Positions 6,067-9,290 of a stretch of DNA of 9,290 nt are shown one piece after another. How positions within the stretch are numbered: the stretch's first letter is position 1; every line of letters begins with the position of its first letter. The stretch is taken from positions 1 to 9,290 of the forward strand of contig UQNP01000064.1 of the NCBI GenBank assembly GCA_900542385.1, read 5' to 3'. The stretch comes from an uncultured Eubacterium sp. Its GTDB lineage: Bacteria; Bacillota; Clostridia; Peptostreptococcales; Anaerovoracaceae. Under the pieces are notes generated by a model, which saw only the letters and a list, made by a program, of their open reading frames with translations, did not search any database and was not told where the DNA came from. The translations under genes were made by a program, and so were the position numbers.

Positions 6067-6408
6067 TCAGCCCGGCGGCCATGTCATTTTTCTCTTTCCC
6101 AGCAGATGAAAATGGATGTGCTTTACAGTCTGAAATCCATCCTCGCCGCAATTGTTTACAAGTCTGTATCCATTTTCGAGACCAAGTTCTTTTGCTATAT
6201 CCTTGACCTTTACCATTATGTGTCCCATAAGTCCCGCATCTTCTTCGCTCACATCATCCATAGACGCTATATGCTTTTTAGGTATTATCAACACATGAAC
6301 AGGCGCCTGCGGATCAAGATCGTGAAAACACAGTATCTTATCATCCTCATACACTTTGTTTGAAGGAATTTCTCCGGATACTATCTTGCAGAATACGCAA
6401 TCGTCCAT
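6067..6408 (-). CDS. HIT family protein (HINT-type purine nucleoside phosphoramidase)
   Basis: This 113-residue histidine-triad protein should hydrolyse nucleoside phosphoramidates or aminoacyl-adenylates; the natural substrate is uncertain. The histidine triad is HIHFHLLG with H97, H99 and H101, and the HINT ending WPPG is present. The N-terminus DCVFCKIVSGEIPS has a CXXC pair (C4, C7) that may bind zinc in Firmicute members. Length is standard. The start follows AAAGGAAG. The gene lies between mtaB and rpsU, a frequent clostridial order, but it has its own strong promoter 40 nt upstream and no visible terminator after it, so read-through into rpsU-yqeY is likely. It is often annotated hinT or hit; I leave the symbol blank because naming varies. 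Confidence 0.95.
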   Translation of the reverse strand: MDDCVFCKIVSGEIPSNKVYEDDKILCFHDLDPQAPVHVLIIPKKHIASMDDVSEEDAGLMGHIMVKVKDIAKELGLENGYRLVNNCGEDGFQTVKHIHFHLLGKRKMTWPPG

Positions 6409-6447
6409 TGCTTCACTTCCTTTCCTGAATTAAACATTCTTTAATTA

Positions 6448-6476
6448 ATTATATACGTTATTCACTTATAAATCAA
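6448..6476 (-). promoter_or_regulatory. SigA promoter of the HIT gene
   Basis: On the minus strand TTGATT (6471-6476) and TATAAT (6448-6453) are separated by exactly 17 nt. Transcription should start near 6441, about 33 nt before the HIT start codon. The promoter lies in the 90-nt AT-rich gap after mtaB. No terminator for mtaB is visible there. Confidence 0.85.
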
Positions 6477-6498
6477 TTTTTTTAAAGCGCCGGCACCT

Positions 6499-7836
6499 TT
6501 AGATATCCTGTTTGACCAGCTCACCCGTCATACCGTCTGCAAAAATATCTTTAAGCCTTACTTTAACTATTCCTTCCGGCAGTTTTGTTTCTTTGTGATC
6601 CAAAGGTATGTATACCCTTATATAATTTTCTGTATAACCTAAAGCCATGCTGCCGTCTTCGGATTTTTCCTCCAAAATAACATCATGCACAGTGGCTTTG
6701 TTCATATCAAAGAATTTTTTCGCAGAAAGCCGTCCAACATCATGAAGCATTTCACTTCTTCTGTTTTTAACTTGAGGCGCCACATGGTCTTTCATAGACG
6801 CCGCCTTTGTCATAGGCCTCTTCGAATACTTGAATATATGAGTCTTGCAGAAAAGACACTCTTCGACAAGCCCTGCACTTTCTTCAAAATCCTGTTCCTT
6901 TTCTCCCGGAAATCCCACAATTATATCCGTAGATATTCCGTAGAGAGGATCAGCCTTTCTTAAAACTTCAACTATATCTACGTACTGCTTTCTGCTGTAA
7001 GGTCTGTTCATCTCCCTCAGAACTTTATCACTGCCGCTCTGTGCTGAAAGATGTAGATGATGGCAAAGTTTATCGTATTTCAACAGCCTTACAACATAAT
7101 CTGCATTTACTACAGCAGGCTCAAGAGAACTGAGTCTTATGCGAAAATCTCCTTCCATATCGTTCACTGCGGCTATGACTTTTTCTACGCCGTATATAAT
7201 ACTATCGTCCCCATTTTCTTTCTCCATGCCGTAAAGCGCTGTATTTATACCGGTCAGGACTATTTCCTTATACCCTGCATCCACAAGATATCTTACCTCC
7301 TTCATTATCTCTTCCAGGTCGCGGCTGCGCACTTTACCTCGGGCATAAGGTATCACACAGTAAGAACAGAATCTGTCACAGCCTTCCTGTATCTTTACAT
7401 AAGCCCTCGTTCTGTTCTCTGCGCTGGTGACCATCCCCATATCATCATAGCTGTCCAGACTGCCGTATTCCCGTACATGTCTCTGCCTTGCCCGACGCTG
7501 AATGTATTCATCCACGAAATCAGTTATCCTGTTTTTTTCACTGGTGCCGACTATTATATCTACATCTTCTATCTGCGCCACCTCATCAGTACTTATCTGA
7601 GCATAGCATCCGGCAACAACTACGATACTTTCGGGATTGACCTTTTTCATACGCCTTATATACTGTCTCGATTTCCTGTCTGCCGTTGACGTCACCGTAC
7701 ACGTATTTACAACATACACGTCAGCAAAATCACGTTCGTCTACTATGGTATATCCCTTTTTTTCAAAGGCTTCCGAAATCGCTTCTGTCTCGTATTGATT
7801 CACTTTACACCCCAATGTGTGAAATGCTGCTTTCAT
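6499..7836 (-). CDS. mtaB: tRNA t6A37 methylthiotransferase MtaB
   Basis: This 445-residue radical SAM enzyme adds a methylthio group to N6-threonylcarbamoyladenosine at position 37 of ANN-decoding tRNAs, making ms2t6A. The N-terminal MTTase domain starts KAAFHTLGCKVNQYE and carries the three cluster-binding Cys, C10, C46 and C77. The radical SAM motif GCDRFCSYC supplies C153, C157 and C160 in the CX3CX2C spacing. A C-terminal TRAM-like RNA-binding segment covers about the last 65 residues. LGCKVNQYE and the family length (about 430-450) favour MtaB over MiaB. The start at 7836 is chosen because GGGAGG lies six nt upstream and the conserved N-terminus begins there; an ATG seven codons earlier lacks a ribosome binding site. 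It is first in the minus-strand run toward HIT and rpsU, and divergent from the right-end fusion gene. Confidence 0.95.
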   Translation of the reverse strand: MKAAFHTLGCKVNQYETEAISEAFEKKGYTIVDERDFADVYVVNTCTVTSTADRKSRQYIRRMKKVNPESIVVVAGCYAQISTDEVAQIEDVDIIVGTSEKNRITDFVDEYIQRRARQRHVREYGSLDSYDDMGMVTSAENRTRAYVKIQEGCDRFCSYCVIPYARGKVRSRDLEEIMKEVRYLVDAGYKEIVLTGINTALYGMEKENGDDSIIYGVEKVIAAVNDMEGDFRIRLSSLEPAVVNADYVVRLLKYDKLCHHLHLSAQSGSDKVLREMNRPYSRKQYVDIVEVLRKADPLYGISTDIIVGFPGEKEQDFEESAGLVEECLFCKTHIFKYSKRPMTKAASMKDHVAPQVKNRRSEMLHDVGRLSAKKFFDMNKATVHDVILEEKSEDGSMALGYTENYIRVYIPLDHKETKLPEGIVKVRLKDIFADGMTGELVKQDI

Positions 7837-7872
7837 ATGTGTCCTCCCAATCATCACTCAAATGATAATCAA

Positions 7873-7881
7873 ATTATAACA
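7873..7881 (-). promoter_or_regulatory. Extended -10 promoter of mtaB
   Basis: On the minus strand TGTTATAAT gives a perfect -10 (7873-7878) with the TGn extension. No good -35 is present at 16-18 nt, which fits an extended -10 promoter. The start would be near 7866, leaving a 30-nt leader with a GGGAGG ribosome binding site. Confidence 0.6.
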
Positions 7882-7893
7882 CAACCGGCATAC

Positions 7894-7922
7894 ACATAAA
7901 ACATGATGCATTTTCATACTTT
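7894..7922 (+). promoter_or_regulatory. Possible SigE-like promoter of the M23-deacetylase gene
   Basis: ACATAAA (7894-7900), 14 nt and CATACTTT (7915-7922) resemble the SigE pattern. The -10 is close to consensus, while the -35 keeps only its CATA core. Transcription would start near 7930, about 55 nt before the start codon. No better SigA promoter is evident in the 148-nt divergent gap. This is a weak call. Confidence 0.3.
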
Positions 7923-7984
7923 TAATTGTCAGCTTTCTGTATCCTGCATTTTTGGCAGTCATACAGCAATCATAGGAGGTAATA

Positions 7985-9290
7985 ATGAACAGAAAAAAAA
8001 TAAAGATCATTTTCTTTTTTTCGCTGGTCTTATGTATGTGTTCTTCTTTTTTTCTTTCTGTCGTTATTTCGGATTTTCCCAAACTGGCAGCAGAAAAGCT
8101 GCCCGCCTGCAGCGAGTCTTTTAAATGCAGAGACTTCAACATTCCTTACAAAGTCCTCAAACAAGCAATGAAGAAAGATATCGATACATATGACGACACA
8201 GTTCACGTCAAATGGACAGATACACTTTCATATCTTGCAGCAAAATACGACGGAAATTTCAGTAAATACGATAAGAAAGACTTGGACATATTTGCCAAAA
8301 AACTTAAAAGCGGCGCCAGTCTCTCATCTCTGACAAAAGATCTTGATTCCTTTGAGGATTACAACAAACTGTACTGCGCTGTCCTAAACGGTATACTCGG
8401 TGAATATCAGATAAAAATATCCGGCAAAAATAACGAAGGATATTCCTGGAAAAATATCTATGGGATAAAATCCTTTTTCCCTATTGCCGAGGGATTTCAT
8501 TATTCAGATTCCGATGACTTCGGAAAACCAAAAAGCTGCGGACACGGCTCAAAACACCTCGGACATGATTTTATCACGCCTGAAGGTACTCCTGTAACGG
8601 CAATTGAAGGTGGTATCATAGAAACCCTCCAATGGGATCAGTATGACGGCTGGTGTATCGGTATAAGAAGCTATGATGCCAAACGCTACTATTTTTACTC
8701 ACATTTGAAAAAAGACGTTCCTTTCGCAGAAGAACTGAATATAGGCAAACGTGTCGCATCAGGAGATGTGATAGGATATACAGGACAGACAGGCTACAGC
8801 ATAAGAGAAAACGAAAACAATCTCAGTTCACCCTATCTTCACGTGGGTCTCAGACTTATGATTGAAGAGGACACAGAAAAGGATTTTTCACAGATATGGA
8901 TCGATATATATCCACTTACAAAACTGCTGGCTTCACACAAATGCACAGTAATAAGCACAGACGGCGGAAATTCATACGAAAGAAAATATCCTTTTTACGA
9001 AGGCAATCTCTACCTTGAGGAGCAATTGGCGTCTTCAGACGTATCGGACTCTGATGAAGTCACTCTTCCTATAATAATGTATCATTCGATAAACGAAAAA
9101 AATGATAAGGACAGCGATTACATCGTTTCCCCGAAACTCTTTGAAAAAGATCTGGCTTATATAAAAAAGAAAGGATATACTCCTGTATTCATGAAAGATG
9201 TAATATCTTATGTGGAAGGTGACGGCAAGCTGCCTAAAAAACCCATAGTTATCAGCTTTGATGACGGCTATTTCAACAATTACTACTACG
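7985..9290 (+). CDS. Membrane-anchored M23 peptidase-like / NodB polysaccharide deacetylase fusion (3' end cut by window)
   Basis: 435 codons are visible and the frame is open at the edge. A basic start followed by a hydrophobic segment (residues about 8-29) acts as a signal anchor, so the rest should lie outside the membrane. Residues about 45-160 are a helical region I do not recognise. An M23 (LytM-type) domain covers about 163-315: Zn ligands H191 and D195 in HLGHD, GTPVTAIEGG (201-210), YFYSHL with H240, GDVIGYTGQTG (260-270) and H286. The usual HxH is YLH here, so the catalytic His is Tyr284. A polysaccharide deacetylase domain then starts at about 360 with MYHSI (365-369) and the metal-binding FDDG (425-428). 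Its remaining motifs are off the window. The likely role is peptidoglycan or exopolysaccharide modification, with the M23 part possibly only binding peptidoglycan. AGGAGG lies 5 nt before the ATG. Confidence 0.88.
   Translation, partial: MNRKKIKIIFFFSLVLCMCSSFFLSVVISDFPKLAAEKLPACSESFKCRDFNIPYKVLKQAMKKDIDTYDDTVHVKWTDTLSYLAAKYDGNFSKYDKKDLDIFAKKLKSGASLSSLTKDLDSFEDYNKLYCAVLNGILGEYQIKISGKNNEGYSWKNIYGIKSFFPIAEGFHYSDSDDFGKPKSCGHGSKHLGHDFITPEGTPVTAIEGGIIETLQWDQYDGWCIGIRSYDAKRYYFYSHLKKDVPFAEELNIGKRVASGDVIGYTGQTGYSIRENENNLSSPYLHVGLRLMIEEDTEKDFSQIWIDIYPLTKLLASHKCTVISTDGGNSYERKYPFYEGNLYLEEQLASSDVSDSDEVTLPIIMYHSINEKNDKDSDYIVSPKLFEKDLAYIKKKGYTPVFMKDVISYVEGDGKLPKKPIVISFDDGYFNNYYY

Noticed and set aside
6486..6496. 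GCGCCGGCACC near the mtaB stop, similar to the yqeY terminator core, considered as an mtaB terminator.
   Set aside because: The stem is short with a wobble and is followed by A, not T, in the minus direction.
7057..7689. A 210-codon plus-strand open frame.
   Set aside because: It lies antisense within mtaB, which has all its catalytic motifs; no ribosome binding site is apparent.
7837..7857. An upstream ATG adding seven residues to MtaB.
   Set aside because: It has no ribosome binding site, while the ATG at 7836 has GGGAGG at ideal spacing and begins the conserved sequence.
7858..8142. A 94-codon minus-strand open frame opposite the start of the M23-deacetylase gene.
   Set aside because: It overlaps the well-supported plus-strand gene and its ribosome binding site, and the peptide resembles nothing I know.

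Overview
The window looks like chromosomal DNA from a spore-forming, low-to-moderate GC Firmicute, most likely a clostridial (Eubacteriales) anaerobe. The evidence is a SpoIIID gene beside an MreB/Mbl gene, a YgiQ-family radical SAM protein, the mtaB-HIT-rpsU-yqeY cluster common in clostridia, strong AGGAGG-type ribosome binding sites, and heavy use of ATA and AGA codons. I see no insertion sequence, prophage, tRNA, rRNA or CRISPR array.

Layout from left to right. Positions 1-1017 (-) hold an MreB/Mbl actin-like gene whose 3' end runs off the window. A 177-bp divergent intergenic region follows, with a good SigE-type promoter for spoIIID (+, 1195-1452). A hairpin at 1453-1482 closes spoIIID and also the convergent minus-strand operon that comes next. 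That operon reads right to left: ygiQ (5204-3417), an orphan-looking beta-class DNA methyltransferase (3420-2089, 4-nt overlap with ygiQ) and a six-helix Pr6Pr-like membrane protein (2085-1498, abutting). Further right, still on the minus strand, are yqeY (5733-5281), rpsU (5948-5769), a HIT/HINT protein (6408-6067) and the tRNA methylthiotransferase mtaB (7836-6499). Three clear SigA-type promoters drive rpsU-yqeY, HIT and mtaB. At the right end a plus-strand gene (7985->9290) encodes a membrane-anchored protein with an M23 peptidase-like domain fused to a NodB polysaccharide deacetylase domain. It is cut by the window end.

Two themes stand out. Translation and tRNA quality genes (mtaB, rpsU, yqeY) form the housekeeping centre. 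At both ends are cell-envelope or sporulation genes: Mbl and SpoIIID on the left, the M23-deacetylase fusion on the right. Each end has a SigE-like promoter, strong for spoIIID and weak for the fusion.

The items most worth a second look are the DNA methyltransferase with no restriction partner, translationally coupled to a conserved radical SAM gene; the displaced ribosome binding site, small upstream ORF and hairpin before mbl; the M23 domain with Tyr at the usually catalytic His of HxH; and a terminator placed 20 nt before the ygiQ start with no evident promoter after it. I did not find a clearly new multi-gene system.
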